Assembly (NCBI RefSeq): GCF_004322395.1
Contig: NZ_SCTW01000070.1
Span: 1-53,106 of the forward strand
Origin: Methylobacter sp.
GTDB taxonomy: Bacteria > Pseudomonadota > Gammaproteobacteria > Methylococcales > Methylomonadaceae
Length of the DNA stretch: 53,106 nucleotides
Direction of reading: 5' to 3'
Shown here: positions 35,375 through 45,373 of the stretch, in pieces
How the letters are laid out: every line of letters begins with the position of its first letter
Numbering within the stretch: the stretch's first letter is position 1
The notes under the pieces: model-generated
Told to the model about the DNA's origin: nothing
Database searches by the model: none
What the model saw: only the letters and a program-made list of their open reading frames with translations
Program-made: the position numbers and the translations under genes

Positions 35375-37549
35375 ATGATTCCAGACGAATATCTACAAAC
35401 CTTTGTTGTCGAATGCAGGGAACTGCTCGAACAAATGGAAGAAGCCCTGCTCATCGTAGAACAGGCCGCGGAAGATCCTGAAATTATCAATGCGATTTTT
35501 CGGGCGGCTTACACCATTAAAGGCTCGGCCGGCATGTTCGGCATCGATCATATCGTGGTATTTACCCATGCCGCGGAAAGCGTGCTGGATAAGGTGCGTA
35601 GCGGCGACATAGCCATGAGCTCCGTATTGGCGGCTTTGTTTATCGAAGCGCACGATCATTTGAGCGTATTGGTCGAGCATGTCGCCGAAGGCAGCCAAGC
35701 TCCTGAAGAAACCGACAGCCACGGTAAAAGCCTGATAGAGCAACTGGAAGCTTGCCTGGGCGAGACCGCAACGGCTCAACCGGACAATTCGCCGCCAATA
35801 GTCCATCAGCCCAAGCTGGAGCGGGAACAGAGCGAAGCGGTCGGAACCGACCTTTGGCACATATCCTTGCGCTTTGGGCCGGAAGTATTCAGGATCGGCA
35901 TGGACCCGTTCTCGTTCGTGCGCTGCTTGTCCTCCCTGGGCAGTATCGTGGAACTGGTGACCATCATCGATGCGATTCCGGCAGCCGAAGAGATGGACCC
36001 GGAAACCTGCTATTTGGGTTTTGAAATCAGCTTCAGCAGTGAAGCCGACAAACTCGCAATCAACAACATCTTCAACTTCGTGCGTAGCGACTGCCTGATC
36101 CGCATCCTGCCTCCGCACAGTAAAGCCTCAGAATACCAACGCCTGATACAGGAATTGCCGGAACAGGAAATGCGTTTAGGCGAAATCCTGGTCAAATGCG
36201 GCACCTTAACCCCGGAAGAACTGGACAACATCCTGCGCATTCAATCGGCGCGCGGCGATGATCCGCAACGGCCGATAGGCGAAGTGCTGGTTGAACAACA
36301 GATGGTCAGTCCGCCGGTGGTCGAGGCCGCACTGGCAAAACAACAACAGGTTAAAGACAACAAAAAAAGCGAGGCCAACCTGATCCGCGTCGATGCCGAA
36401 AAACTCGACGAACTGATCAACCTGGTCGGCGAACTGATTATTGCCGGCGCCGGCACCAACATGATCGCCCGGCGCGCAGGCATGGCAGACCTGATGGAAT
36501 CCACCGCAACGCTGTCGCGGCTGGTCGAGGAAGTCCGCGATTCCGCACTGGCTCTGCGCATGGTGCAAATCGGTGCGACTTTCAACCGCTTCCAGCGCGT
36601 GGTGCGCGACGTCAGCAAAGAATTGGGCAAAGATGTCGATCTGGTCATCAGCGGCGCGGAAACCGAACTCGACAAAACCGTCGTCGAAAAAATCGGCGAC
36701 CCGTTGACGCACTTGGTGCGCAACTCCATGGATCACGGCATAGAACCTGCCGAGCTGCGTATTGCTCGCGGCAAACCGGCCAAAGGTACGCTCAAACTGA
36801 ACGCCTATCACGACGCCGGCAGCATCGTGATCGAAGTCAGTGACGACGGCGGCGGCTTGAATAAAGAAAAAATTCTGGCCAAAGCCATCGAACGCGGCCT
36901 GGTCAGCGAAGGCGCCAATCTGACCGACAAAGAAATCTACAACCTGATTTTCGAAGCCGGATTCTCCACTGCCGATGCGGTCAGCAACCTATCCGGACGC
37001 GGCGTCGGCATGGATGTGGTGAAACGCAACATCCAGGCCTTGCGCGGCACAGTGGACCTGGACAGCGTCGAAGGCCAAGGCAGCACCATCCGCATCCGCC
37101 TGCCGCTAACGCTGGCGATTATCGACGGCTTCATGGTCGGCGTCGGCAATGCCGCTTATGTGATCCCGCTGGACATGGTTGTCGAGTGTATCGAATTAAG
37201 AGCCTGGGCCAGCGACGAAGGCGATGGGCAATACCTGAACCTGCGCGGCGAAGTGTTGCCGTATCGGCGGCTGCGCGACCACTTCGATAAGGAAGGCGAC
37301 CTGGTGCAACGCGAGAATGTCGTTGTCGTGCGCTATGGCGAGCACAAGGCAGGCTTGGTCGTGGACAAACTGCTGGGCGAATTCCAGACCGTAATTAAAC
37401 CGTTAGGCAAGTTGTTTAAAGGCGAAAAGAGCCTTGGCGGCTTCACGATACTGGGTAACGGCGAAGTCGCATTGATCGTTGATGTACCCGGACTGATGGG
37501 GCAGATAGAGCGCGAAAAGAACATAAAGATGCCGGCAGTAGCCAGATAA
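35375..37549 (+). CDS. cheA: Chemotaxis histidine kinase CheA with substituted P1 phospho-acceptor
   Basis: 724 residues. The P1 (HPt) domain occupies residues 1-110, but its AAxTIKGSAGMFG motif has Tyr46 (codon TAC at 35510-35512) where the autophosphorylated His belongs. A central region holds two copies of a GE(I/V)LV-type repeat (about 265-330). P3/P4 follow with ERI-type dimer helices, HLVRNSMDHGIEP (N box), DDGGG (G1), GRGVGMDVVK (G2) and SIRIRLP-like strand, all intact for ATP binding. The P5 CheW-like domain ends the protein. With Tyr in P1 the kinase should not feed CheY in the normal way. A sequencing error or recent C-to-T mutation is possible. Confidence 0.94.
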   Translation: MIPDEYLQTFVVECRELLEQMEEALLIVEQAAEDPEIINAIFRAAYTIKGSAGMFGIDHIVVFTHAAESVLDKVRSGDIAMSSVLAALFIEAHDHLSVLVEHVAEGSQAPEETDSHGKSLIEQLEACLGETATAQPDNSPPIVHQPKLEREQSEAVGTDLWHISLRFGPEVFRIGMDPFSFVRCLSSLGSIVELVTIIDAIPAAEEMDPETCYLGFEISFSSEADKLAINNIFNFVRSDCLIRILPPHSKASEYQRLIQELPEQEMRLGEILVKCGTLTPEELDNILRIQSARGDDPQRPIGEVLVEQQMVSPPVVEAALAKQQQVKDNKKSEANLIRVDAEKLDELINLVGELIIAGAGTNMIARRAGMADLMESTATLSRLVEEVRDSALALRMVQIGATFNRFQRVVRDVSKELGKDVDLVISGAETELDKTVVEKIGDPLTHLVRNSMDHGIEPAELRIARGKPAKGTLKLNAYHDAGSIVIEVSDDGGGLNKEKILAKAIERGLVSEGANLTDKEIYNLIFEAGFSTADAVSNLSGRGVGMDVVKRNIQALRGTVDLDSVEGQGSTIRIRLPLTLAIIDGFMVGVGNAAYVIPLDMVVECIELRAWASDEGDGQYLNLRGEVLPYRRLRDHFDKEGDLVQRENVVVVRYGEHKAGLVVDKLLGEFQTVIKPLGKLFKGEKSLGGFTILGNGEVALIVDVPGLMGQIEREKNIKMPAVAR

Positions 37550-37756
37550 TGCAATCGAGTAAAGCGGCGAAGTTTCGAGACGAATGTTTATAAAGCACAG
37601 GGCATTAACAGCATTGCTGGAGAAATCCGGCAAAATTTCGTTGCGGGACATTTTGAAGCGAGGTTTTCGGCCTGGAGAGGAAACCCGCTTAGTTATTCAA
37701 ACAAGGGCACTGTGTTCATCACACACAATCCATAGCTCAGAGAAAGAGTAAAGACT

Positions 37757-40435
37757 ATGAAAAACAATCAACCTGTAACGCAAAACGAAGTTCACTTCTC
37801 CGAACACGATAAGCTGGTTTCCACGACCAATCTCAAAGGTATTATCACCAGCGTCAGTCCGGCATTTGTCAAAATAAGCGGCTTTACCGAACAAGAGCTG
37901 GTAGGCCAAAGCCACAATGTCGTCCGCCATCCGGATATGCCGCCGCAAGCTTTCGAATCGTTATGGCGCACGGCCAAGTCCGGCCATACCTGGAACGGCC
38001 GCGTCAAAAACCGCTGCAAAAACGGCGATTATTATTGGGTGGACGCGCATGTGTCGCCGATTTTCAATGCCGGCCAGATCATCGGCTACCGCTCGCTGCG
38101 CTTCAAGCCGTCTCGTGCCCAGGTCGAGGAAGCGGGCAAGCTGTATGCCGACCTGAATGCCGGGCGCATCGCTAACCCGTTCAAGCCCGGCAAAATCAAA
38201 GCGTTTTTAAGCGATATTAAATTATGGCAAAAACTGATGGTCTTGGCGCTGCTGGCGGTGACGATGTTTGTGATACCGAGTTGCCTGCTGGTTATGCGCG
38301 CCAACGAAGAAATCGCGTTTTCCGCCCGCGAAAAACTGGGCGTCGAGTATGAGCGGGACATCATCAAACTGGTGCAACTCGTTCAACAGCACCGCGGACT
38401 GTCTAACATGGTGCTTTCCGGCGACCAGAGCAGCACCGGCGAATGGGAAAGCAAACGAGCTGAAGCCAACGGCCAAGCCAAAGCAATCGACGCCGTCGAC
38501 AACCGCTTGTCTGAGCTGGGTTTGACCGAGCCTTGGCGGGCCGTGCGTCGTGATTGGGAACAGCTGGAAGCGGCAGTTACCCAAATGGAGCCGCAAACCA
38601 GTCTTGCCGGCCACAATGCGCTGATCGAGAAAATCTTTGTCTTTAACCGGAAGCTCAGCGATGTGTCCAATTTGGCTTTAGACCCGGAAGTCGATACCTA
38701 TTACATGATGACAATTGCGCTAAATCAGCTGCCGGACATGACCGAATTGCTGGGGCAATTGCGGGCGAAAGGCGCCGGCATCCTGGCAAAAAAAGCGATC
38801 AGTCCCGAAGAAAAAGCAACTCTTTCGCAAATGGCGGAAGCACTGAGAAAAAGGCAGGTTCTGGTTGACGAAAGCGCGGCAAAAATATCGGGCGCCGATC
38901 AATCGTTACGCGCGGATATGCAGCAAATGACCGATGACGTTAATGAAGTCGTTCATTTGGTTGAAGACAACATTATCAAACCGGCGAAACCGGACTTCTC
39001 CAGCAAGGAATATTTCGACGCGCTCACCGCCACCATCGACCGGCGCTTTGTGGCTTGCAACAGCTTGATCGATGCACTGAACAAGGCGTTGGATGCCCGC
39101 ATTCAACGCATCGATACGGTCAAAAACTCGATGCTGGCCGTGGTGCTGGGTTTGTTTACCGTGTTTTTAGTGCTGAGCTGGTTCATTGGCCGCGGCATTT
39201 TGCACCCAGTTTCGGCGATTGTCGAAGCGATGAGTAAACTCGGCCGCGGAGAAATGCCAGTGCGCGACGAAAACAATTACGGTTTTGAGTTTAACCAGCT
39301 CAAGGAAAGCGTGAATTTAGTGGTCTTGGCGGTGCAGGCTTTGATCGCCGACTCGATCATCCTGTCCCAAGCCGCTATCGAAGGCAAGCTGGCTAGCCGC
39401 GCCGACGCCGATAAGCATTTGGGCGATTACCGCAAGATCGTCGAAGGCTTTAACGCGACGCTGGATAGCATTGTGCTGCCGCTAAACGAAGCAATCGAGG
39501 TGCTGAACCGGGTCGAACAGGGCGATTTGACCCAGACCGTCAGCGGCGCCTACCAAGGGCAGATGAAAGAGTTCAAGGACACCGTGAATAATACCGTCGA
39601 TAAACTGGCGCAAACGATCAGCGAAGTCATTAGCGCCGCAGGACAGCTTGGCAATGCCTCCGAACAGGTCAGTGTCACTGCGCAATCTTTGGCGCAAACC
39701 AGCAGCGAACAGGCAGCTAGCGTCGAAGAGACCAGCGCTTCGGTCGAGCAAATGTCGACGTCGATCAACCGGAATACTGAAAACGCCCAAATCACCGATG
39801 GCATGGCGGCCCAGGCCAGCAACGAAGCGGAACAAGGCGGCGAAGCTGTCAAACAGACCGTCGGCGCAATGAAAAGCATCGCCAATAAAATCGGCATCAT
39901 CGATGACATTGCCTACCAAACCAATTTGCTGGCGCTGAATGCGGCAATCGAAGCCGCCCGTGCCGGCGAACACGGCAAAGGGTTTGCGGTGGTCGCGGCC
40001 GAAGTGCGTAAACTGGCCGAACGCAGTCAAATCGCCGCGCAGGAAATCGGCGAACTGGCCGGAAGCAGCGTTGAAATGGCGGAAAGCGCCGGCAAGCTGC
40101 TCGATACCATCGTGCCGTCGATCAAGAAAACGTCGGGCTTGGTGCAGGAAATCGCCTCCGCTTCCGAAGAGCAATTGGCCGGCGTGGGGCAAATCAATAG
40201 CACCATGAATCATCTGAACAAGATCACCCAACAGAACGCCAGCTCGGCCGAAGAGTTGGCCGCGACCTCGGAAGAAATGAGCGGACAGGCGGCGCAGTTA
40301 CAGGAGTTGATGGCGTTCTTCACCATCGGTGAAATTGGTGGTGCGCTTCCTGCAGCCGCCAATTCCAAGGCTAAAATCAGCCCTTTAAAAACGACGGGGG
40401 TAAAACATGCCTATAACGAAGCCGAGTTTGTGTAA
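37757..40435 (+). CDS. PAS-containing methyl-accepting chemotaxis protein (Aer-like N-terminus, NIT-like periplasmic domain)
   Basis: 892 residues. The N-terminal PAS domain (about 20-115: [39 protein letters not shown]) is of the Aer type that can bind FAD. A membrane helix near 158-180 is followed by a periplasmic region of about 270 residues with [14 protein letters not shown], resembling NIT nitrate/nitrite-sensing domains, then a second helix (about 452-474), HAMP and the MCP hairpin ([37 protein letters not shown]). It therefore has two sensory inputs, cytoplasmic and periplasmic. There is no xWxxF tail for CheR. It lies 207 bases after cheA and probably belongs to the same operon. Confidence 0.92.
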   Translation: MKNNQPVTQNEVHFSEHDKLVSTTNLKGIITSVSPAFVKISGFTEQELVGQSHNVVRHPDMPPQAFESLWRTAKSGHTWNGRVKNRCKNGDYYWVDAHVSPIFNAGQIIGYRSLRFKPSRAQVEEAGKLYADLNAGRIANPFKPGKIKAFLSDIKLWQKLMVLALLAVTMFVIPSCLLVMRANEEIAFSAREKLGVEYERDIIKLVQLVQQHRGLSNMVLSGDQSSTGEWESKRAEANGQAKAIDAVDNRLSELGLTEPWRAVRRDWEQLEAAVTQMEPQTSLAGHNALIEKIFVFNRKLSDVSNLALDPEVDTYYMMTIALNQLPDMTELLGQLRAKGAGILAKKAISPEEKATLSQMAEALRKRQVLVDESAAKISGADQSLRADMQQMTDDVNEVVHLVEDNIIKPAKPDFSSKEYFDALTATIDRRFVACNSLIDALNKALDARIQRIDTVKNSMLAVVLGLFTVFLVLSWFIGRGILHPVSAIVEAMSKLGRGEMPVRDENNYGFEFNQLKESVNLVVLAVQALIADSIILSQAAIEGKLASRADADKHLGDYRKIVEGFNATLDSIVLPLNEAIEVLNRVEQGDLTQTVSGAYQGQMKEFKDTVNNTVDKLAQTISEVISAAGQLGNASEQVSVTAQSLAQTSSEQAASVEETSASVEQMSTSINRNTENAQITDGMAAQASNEAEQGGEAVKQTVGAMKSIANKIGIIDDIAYQTNLLALNAAIEAARAGEHGKGFAVVAAEVRKLAERSQIAAQEIGELAGSSVEMAESAGKLLDTIVPSIKKTSGLVQEIASASEEQLAGVGQINSTMNHLNKITQQNASSAEELAATSEEMSGQAAQLQELMAFFTIGEIGGALPAAANSKAKISPLKTTGVKHAYNEAEFV

Positions 40436-40458
40436 ATTTTGAAATGGCACGATTCGTA

Positions 40459-40478
40459 GGGCGACCCGACGGTCGCCC
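40459..40478. repeat. Perfect GC-rich hairpin after the PAS-MCP gene
   Basis: GGGCGACC-CGAC-GGTCGCCC, 24 bases after the stop. There is no T-run, so it is a weak terminator candidate or a REP-like element. Confidence 0.6.
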
Positions 40479-40541
40479 GAAGCCTTGCTATACATTGACC
40501 GCTTCTTTCGCTATTAATACACCTAAGGAAACGCTGATTTA

Positions 40542-40640
40542 ATCCTTCGACAAGGCTCTCCTGAGCGTAGCCGAAGGGCTCAGGATGAACGGTAAGTTTT
40601 TGATTTCGTTCGTGGTGAGCCTGTCGAACCATGAGCGAAA
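40542..40640. repeat. Cluster of TTCGACAAGGCTC / GGCTCAGGATGAACGG repeats
   Basis: CCTTCGACAAGGCTC and CCGAAGGGCTCAGGATGAAC (40545-40590) are followed by TTCGTTCGTGGTGAGCCTGT and CGAACCATGAGCG. The arms are mutually inverse. The same family occurs at 43347-43440 and in fragment at 7356-7380. Confidence 0.7.
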
Positions 40641-40660
40641 TCGATTCATTCAGCACTTTC

Positions 40661-41218
40661 CTAAGCAGCATAAACATCAGCCGAATCGCCGGGATACATC
40701 AAAGATTCGATCTGCGAAGACGTCAGGATTTTTTCGGCGTTTCTCCATCCCGGCTGCCAATAAAGGGAAAAACGATGCACGGGAATGCCCATCAGCTTGC
40801 CTAATAAATGATAGGCCGTATTGCTGTTGATAGCGGCGATACCAACAATGCCGAAAGGCGTGTAAGCCACGTCAAGGCTATTCAGATAAGGCAGGGCTTT
40901 AACCGCATTGTCCCATCGCGCTAAAACCTCCTTCGGGCTTCCGGAGAACATCGGCTTCGATTGTTGACCGGCTTTAATGAAGTTCAAATTACGAGCCGGA
41001 TTTAAACCGAATGAGATCGCGCGGAGTCCGAAATGGTAGAATTTCAGCTTATCGCCAATAATTCCGATCGGTTTAATAATGTTGCCGACGCTCGTTGCCA
41101 GCCCATGCAATTGGCCCAAAACCTGGCCTTTTTCGTCCCTTAACACCCAAAAATTATGTGCGGCAATACCGACAATGTCGTAGGCTCGCGCTTCAATCGT
41201 ATATTTAGTTTCTGACAT
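40661..41218 (-). CDS. Conserved hypothetical protein
   Basis: 185 residues, soluble, no signal peptide. Visible features are an N-terminal IVGIAAHNFWVLRDEKGQVLG strand-turn-strand segment, several aromatic residues and a YTPFGIVGIAAINSNTAYHL stretch near 119-138. The first segment resembles small hypothetical proteins seen in methanotroph and betaproteobacterial genomes, but I cannot name a family. It stands alone between a chemotaxis operon and a diguanylate cyclase. The ATG has only an A-rich sequence upstream. No function is proposed. Confidence 0.7.
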   Translation of the reverse strand: MSETKYTIEARAYDIVGIAAHNFWVLRDEKGQVLGQLHGLATSVGNIIKPIGIIGDKLKFYHFGLRAISFGLNPARNLNFIKAGQQSKPMFSGSPKEVLARWDNAVKALPYLNSLDVAYTPFGIVGIAAINSNTAYHLLGKLMGIPVHRFSLYWQPGWRNAEKILTSSQIESLMYPGDSADVYAA

Positions 41219-41483
41219 TTTTGGTTATGGAATAAACAATCAGGTTGAAGTGAAGCATTAACTTAAAACCAATGGCTAGGCAATGAAGTTTTAGCGGGAT
41301 GGTCATTTTAAACCGATTTTTATTATTAAAAGGCTCTAAATGAGCTTTGGACCTGTTCAAAGCCGGACCGGGCATGTAAGTTAAGCGCGGCTGGGGTAAT
41401 GCCGTCACCCCGACCCGGTCTTGACTGTGTAACATCAGTTATAATCATGGATAAAATCAAATTGCATACCCTATGGATCAATA

Positions 41484-42797
41484 ATGCATTCACTCAGATT
41501 TAAATTTTCATTGGCGCTTATTATCACCAGTATGAGTGCTGTCATCGTTGTCGGCATTATCGCACAGTGGCGGGTATCGACAAGATTCGATCAAATGGCG
41601 ATGGAGCGCGCTTTTGAAAATTTTCAAGCGGATGTTACAGCCTATATTGCCTCTTACGGGTCTTGGAATGAGGCACAACAGGTCGAACGATTTGACCGGT
41701 TTGTCAGACGTAGGCGCATGCCAACAGGCAGACCTCCAGATGAGCCATTCTTTTCCGGGCCGGAAAATCGGATAGATCCTGCCGGGCGGAGATTAAAACC
41801 GCCGATGCCGCATGAACCTGAGTGGGCTCCGCCGTTCCTGTTCATATTGCTCGATCCGCAGGGCAAAGTGTTACTGGGTGGCGGAAAATATGAATATGGA
41901 GAATTTGTGCCGGAGTCGGCCCGTTTGGGAGTGACTCCGATTATGCTGGAAAATCAAGTACTGGCATTGGCGATTCCACAGAGCAAGCCCAATTTATCGG
42001 CGATAGACCGGAATTATCTGGCGATAATCAGGGAAGCCCTGATATATGCATTTGTCATTGCCGGCACATTGGCGATTTTTCTCGGCTTTCTGTTCAGTAA
42101 ACGCTTAAGTAAATCGCTTCATGAATTGACAATGGCTATCAGAGCCATGAACCAAGGGGAACTCCGCCAAACAGTGGCAGTGCGTGGCAAGGATGAAACA
42201 GCTATTCTTGCTGAAGCATTTAATCGTATGAGCGCCGATCTTGCCCATGCTTATGAGAAACTGGAGGAGTCCAACTGCACCATTAGTGAGCAGGCCTTAC
42301 TTTTAAAAGAACTGAGCATCCGCGACGAATTGACTCAACTTTATAATCGCCGCTATTTTAATGAACAGGCGAATAAGCTTTTTAACCAAATGAAACGCTA
42401 TAAGCACCCGTTGAGTTTTATGATTGGCGATATCGATTATTTCAAGCAGGTAAATGACAAGTTTTCTCACGCCATCGGCGATGAAGTGTTAAAAGCAGTC
42501 TCCGGTATATTGAAAGAGAGTACACGCGAAAGCGATATTGTTGCCCGCTATGGTGGAGAAGAATTTGTCGTTATTTTTCCTGAAACGCCGTTGATACGAG
42601 CAGTGGAACAGTGCGAAAAGCTACGCAAAAAGATTGAAAATTTCCCTTGGCCGGCCATACATCCTGAACTTCAGGTTACCATGAGCATGGGCTTGAATGA
42701 CGATCTTAGCTTTACCGGCTTCGAACAGATGCTGGCAGCTGCCGATAAAAATCTGTTTCAAGCAAAAGCCGATGGCAGAAACCGGGTTTGTTATTGA
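41484..42797 (+). CDS. Membrane-bound diguanylate cyclase with HAMP domain
   Basis: 437 residues. Membrane helices near 7-27 and 185-205 enclose a periplasmic sensor of about 155 residues that is Pro- and Arg-rich (RMPTGRPPDEPFF, GRRLKPPMPHEPEWAPP). HAMP follows (about 205-258), then a GGDEF domain with RDELTQLYNRRYF, IGDIDYFKQVND, an active GGEEF and an RESD I-site. It should turn a periplasmic signal into c-di-GMP. The sensor does not match a domain I know. It is monocistronic. Confidence 0.93.
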   Translation: MHSLRFKFSLALIITSMSAVIVVGIIAQWRVSTRFDQMAMERAFENFQADVTAYIASYGSWNEAQQVERFDRFVRRRRMPTGRPPDEPFFSGPENRIDPAGRRLKPPMPHEPEWAPPFLFILLDPQGKVLLGGGKYEYGEFVPESARLGVTPIMLENQVLALAIPQSKPNLSAIDRNYLAIIREALIYAFVIAGTLAIFLGFLFSKRLSKSLHELTMAIRAMNQGELRQTVAVRGKDETAILAEAFNRMSADLAHAYEKLEESNCTISEQALLLKELSIRDELTQLYNRRYFNEQANKLFNQMKRYKHPLSFMIGDIDYFKQVNDKFSHAIGDEVLKAVSGILKESTRESDIVARYGGEEFVVIFPETPLIRAVEQCEKLRKKIENFPWPAIHPELQVTMSMGLNDDLSFTGFEQMLAAADKNLFQAKADGRNRVCY

Positions 42798-42979
42798 TTT
42801 TTGGTGGATTTGGAGAGCTTCCGCAAGGGGATAAATAAATCTAACCGTGTATTCTCAAAACCAAGGAGGGCAGAAGCGACATTCAAAGGTAGGGTGCGCA
42901 ATGCTTTTTCTGCCCACCATTTAGAGGCAATAGCTTTAATTCCGCTACCGGACTAGCCATCAACTTCCGTTATCTTTCA

Positions 42980-43261
42980 TCAGTGAAAAATCTCAGCACA
43001 GACGGTTAACGGTAAAAATAAAGAATCCAAAGCGAAACTTAAGGATATATCCAGTAATGGATAACTGGGCGGGGCCACATCAAACTTCCTAAGGACAACC
43101 TCGTTTTGGGTTAATGCTGCCCAATCAAGCCGGGTTCCACTATAAATAAACACGCGTTCAGGTAAAGGAAGCTCGGTAACATCTAAAGTGCTAAAAGTAG
43201 CGCAACCGGATTGGCTTATGATGCAAATACCCAAAAATACAATGTGATTGGTGCTTATCAC
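42980..43261 (-). CDS. YceK/YidQ-family lipoprotein
   Basis: 93 residues from a GTG at 43261. A short hydrophobic signal ends in ISQSGC, a lipobox-like site, so the mature protein begins at the Cys and is lipid-anchored. The C-terminal PLLDISLSFALDSLFLPLTV resembles the conserved end of the YceK/YidQ family (DUF1375). The signal is short, and the GTG start has no clear ribosome-binding site, so the true start could be different. The family function is unknown. Confidence 0.65.
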   Translation of the reverse strand: MISTNHIVFLGICIISQSGCATFSTLDVTELPLPERVFIYSGTRLDWAALTQNEVVLRKFDVAPPSYPLLDISLSFALDSLFLPLTVCAEIFH

Positions 43262-43346
43262 GCAATTACCGAGCTGAAAATCTTCCGTTTATCGATTAAG
43301 GATTTGGTCATTAATAACTTCCCGGCATGGAGCAGGTAAAATTTTT

Positions 43347-43440
43347 CCGTTCGCCCTGAGCTTGTCGAAGGGTGAGCGGAAAAATTTGAGCTCCACCGCG
43401 TCAAGCCGATCATGCTTCGACCAAGCTCAGCACGAACGGT
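43347..43440. repeat. Inverted pair of the TTCG-CTGAGCTTG-CGAA repeat
   Basis: CCGTTCGCCCTGAGCTTGTC at 43347 and its near inverse CGACCAAGCTCAGCACGAAC ending at 43439 face each other about 50 bases apart. This is the fuller copy of the family at 40542-40640. No ORF lies inside. Confidence 0.7.
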
Positions 43441-43501
43441 TTAATGGTCAAAAATAGTGATTCAGGGAAGTTATTTTTAACCAAATCCTAAGTTGATCTT
43501 A

Positions 43502-43987
43502 TTAATGCTCAGATAATCCCGCACTACCGTGTTCTTTAATTTGCGCGTCAATCCAGGCATGCAGCGCATTGAGCAATTGCGGGTCTTCAGTTGAGAAAAC
43601 GATTTGGCCGCCATTGTTCAATGCTTTGTATTGATACTTAATTTCACCGGCTTTGGCGGCTTTCATCTGCGCCAAGCCGGGCATATTAGCACCGTGAAAT
43701 CTTTCCGTGGATGAGAAATCCCCTTTTCCATATTCCTCGGCCGTTTGACGCAAATACTGTTGCATCCGTTTTATTTGCTGGCTGTCGTTGTCAGACTTGG
43801 CAATGATCTGCATGATGCCGCCATTGGCCGTTTTGACAAAACCTTCCAACGCCCGGTCGACTGCATAAGGCAATAATTGATGAGCGTCGGTATTCTTAGC
43901 GGCATGCTTTCCGGCATCGGATTCTTGCGCTTCTGCCGCAGCAAAGAACAAAACAAGCAAATAGGCAAGCAAAGCAGTTTTTTTCAT
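43502..43987 (-). CDS. Periplasmic conserved hypothetical protein
   Basis: 161 residues from ATG 43987, which has GGAG seven bases upstream; the open frame beyond is dropped. A signal peptide (KKTALLAYLLVLFFAAAEAQ) is cut near AEAQ. The mature part has GFVKTANGGIMQIIAK, an MQQYLRQTAEEYGKGDFSSTERFHGANMPGL stretch and a final HAWIDAQIKEHG. Proteins with this pattern are common in proteobacteria and are sometimes wrongly named aspartate carbamoyltransferase. I see no basis for an enzyme activity. It stands alone. Confidence 0.78.
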   Translation of the reverse strand: MKKTALLAYLLVLFFAAAEAQESDAGKHAAKNTDAHQLLPYAVDRALEGFVKTANGGIMQIIAKSDNDSQQIKRMQQYLRQTAEEYGKGDFSSTERFHGANMPGLAQMKAAKAGEIKYQYKALNNGGQIVFSTEDPQLLNALHAWIDAQIKEHGSAGLSEH

Positions 43988-44146
43988 AATGATTCTCCTC
44001 GTCGATGGACAAAATTGTTTATGTGGCACCAAGCATACATGCAACTGCCAATTGATGGCGGCTAAATTGTGTTGGCAAGTTTGGACTGTTAGCGACGATA
44101 TTGGCCGATACCGTCAACCTTGTCACTATCACTTTGCTTAAATAGC

Positions 44147-44179
44147 ACGTCATACCGGCATGGACTGCCGGAATGACGT
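44147..44179. repeat. REP-like palindrome
   Basis: ACGTCATACCGGCA-TGGAC-TGCCGGAATGACGT, 14-base arms with one mismatch. It lies in the 43988-44327 gap, where I see no gene. Confidence 0.7.
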
Positions 44180-44327
44180 ATTGGATATTTTCGTTAAACT
44201 GATAAGTGTTAAGACCGTCAACAGCAGCGCGAAACTTGGTGGAATCGAAGATAATGACGAAGCATGACCCAGGCGCCTTTTTCGGGCATCATGACAGCCT
44301 TATCGTAAAAGCGACGGTGGTAAAATC

Positions 44328-45158
44328 ATGTTTCCTCCTGTAAATCTTGCCAGTATTCAAAATTCCGAATCGTTAGTTTATCTAGTCACAGGCGCAACCG
44401 GCGCGATCGGCAAGGTGATCGCCCGGCAACTGGCCGCGAACCCGAACGCTGAAGTCGTACTGGTTTGCCGAAATTCGGCAAAAGCCGAACAAACGGCAAC
44501 GGACATTGTTGCGGCAACCGGCAACCCAAAGGTTCGTTTCGAGCTTGCCGACTTGAGCAGGCTGAAAGAGATACAAAACTTGGCCGAGCGTTGGACCGGC
44601 CCGTTGCATGCACTGATCAATAATGCCGCTTGCGCTCCGCTCGCTCGGCAGGAAACGCCCGAAGGCATCGAAATGCAGTTTGCCACCAATGTATTGAGCT
44701 ATTTTTGGCTCATTGAGGCTTTCAGCGATATTTTAAAAGCCTCGGCGCCTGCGCGTATCGTCAATGTCGCCAGCTATTGGGCGGGAGGGCTGAATTTGAA
44801 CGATTTGGAATTCAGCCGCCGGCGCTACGATAACGACAGCGCCTACCGCCAATCGAAACAAGCCAACCGGATGCTGACCGCCGCCTTCTCGGAAAAACTG
44901 CAACCGTTTGGCATCTCCGTCAATGCTTGCCATCCCGGCGATGTTAATTCGAAGTTGAGCAATGATTTGGGCTTCGGCGGCCACGAAACACCCGATCAGG
45001 GCGCCGAAACACCGGTCTGGTTGGCCACGCATCCTATCGGCATGGAAACGACCGGGCGTTATTACGAGCGCAAACATGAAGTGGATTGCGGTTACATCCG
45101 GGATAGGCAGGCTGCCGATACCCTGTATCGAACTTGCTTGGATTATAACGGTCGCTGA
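44328..45158 (+). CDS. Short-chain dehydrogenase/reductase (retinol-dehydrogenase-like)
   Basis: 276 residues. VTGATGAIGKVIARQLA is the NAD(P) motif, LINNA is the NNA motif, the catalytic Ser lies in VNVASYW, and YRQSKQANRM supplies YxxxK. A CHPGDVNSKL segment after the active site resembles the long-chain retinol/WW-oxidoreductase-like group of SDRs. The substrate is unknown. GC content is higher than that of its neighbours, but the codon pattern looks native. It stands alone, upstream of a repeat and a toxin-antitoxin pair. Confidence 0.88.
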   Translation: MFPPVNLASIQNSESLVYLVTGATGAIGKVIARQLAANPNAEVVLVCRNSAKAEQTATDIVAATGNPKVRFELADLSRLKEIQNLAERWTGPLHALINNAACAPLARQETPEGIEMQFATNVLSYFWLIEAFSDILKASAPARIVNVASYWAGGLNLNDLEFSRRRYDNDSAYRQSKQANRMLTAAFSEKLQPFGISVNACHPGDVNSKLSNDLGFGGHETPDQGAETPVWLATHPIGMETTGRYYERKHEVDCGYIRDRQAADTLYRTCLDYNGR

Positions 45159-45204
45159 ATTTGGATTTTGTCTTTTGTTGACTCGTTGTGGACTTAGGTC
45201 GGCA

Positions 45205-45294
45205 GTCATAGCCCGTACGTAGCGTAGCGGAATACGGGAAGAGCTGTGCCACGAAGCCCTGGATTTCGCTACACTTCATCCAGGCTACGCGCTA
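45205..45294. repeat. Direct repeat copy 1 flanking the toxin-antitoxin block
   Basis: It shares TAGCCCGTA, TAGCGGAATACGGGA, CTGTGCCACGA and CTTCATCCAGGCTACG with 46946-47035 in the same orientation. Each copy is itself a loose inverted repeat (GTAGCCCG / CAGGCTAC). Confidence 0.75.
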
Positions 45295-45373
45295 TATGAG
45301 TGAACATAACAAAAAATCATCACAAACCATCCTTGTTATCATATAATCTTACTTCCTTACTTTGGAGGTTAAC

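Noticed and set aside
41205-41435. 76-residue minus-strand frame before the HAMP diguanylate cyclase
   Set aside because: No ribosome-binding site, it overlaps the start of the hypothetical gene at 40661-41218, and its sequence shows no coding character.
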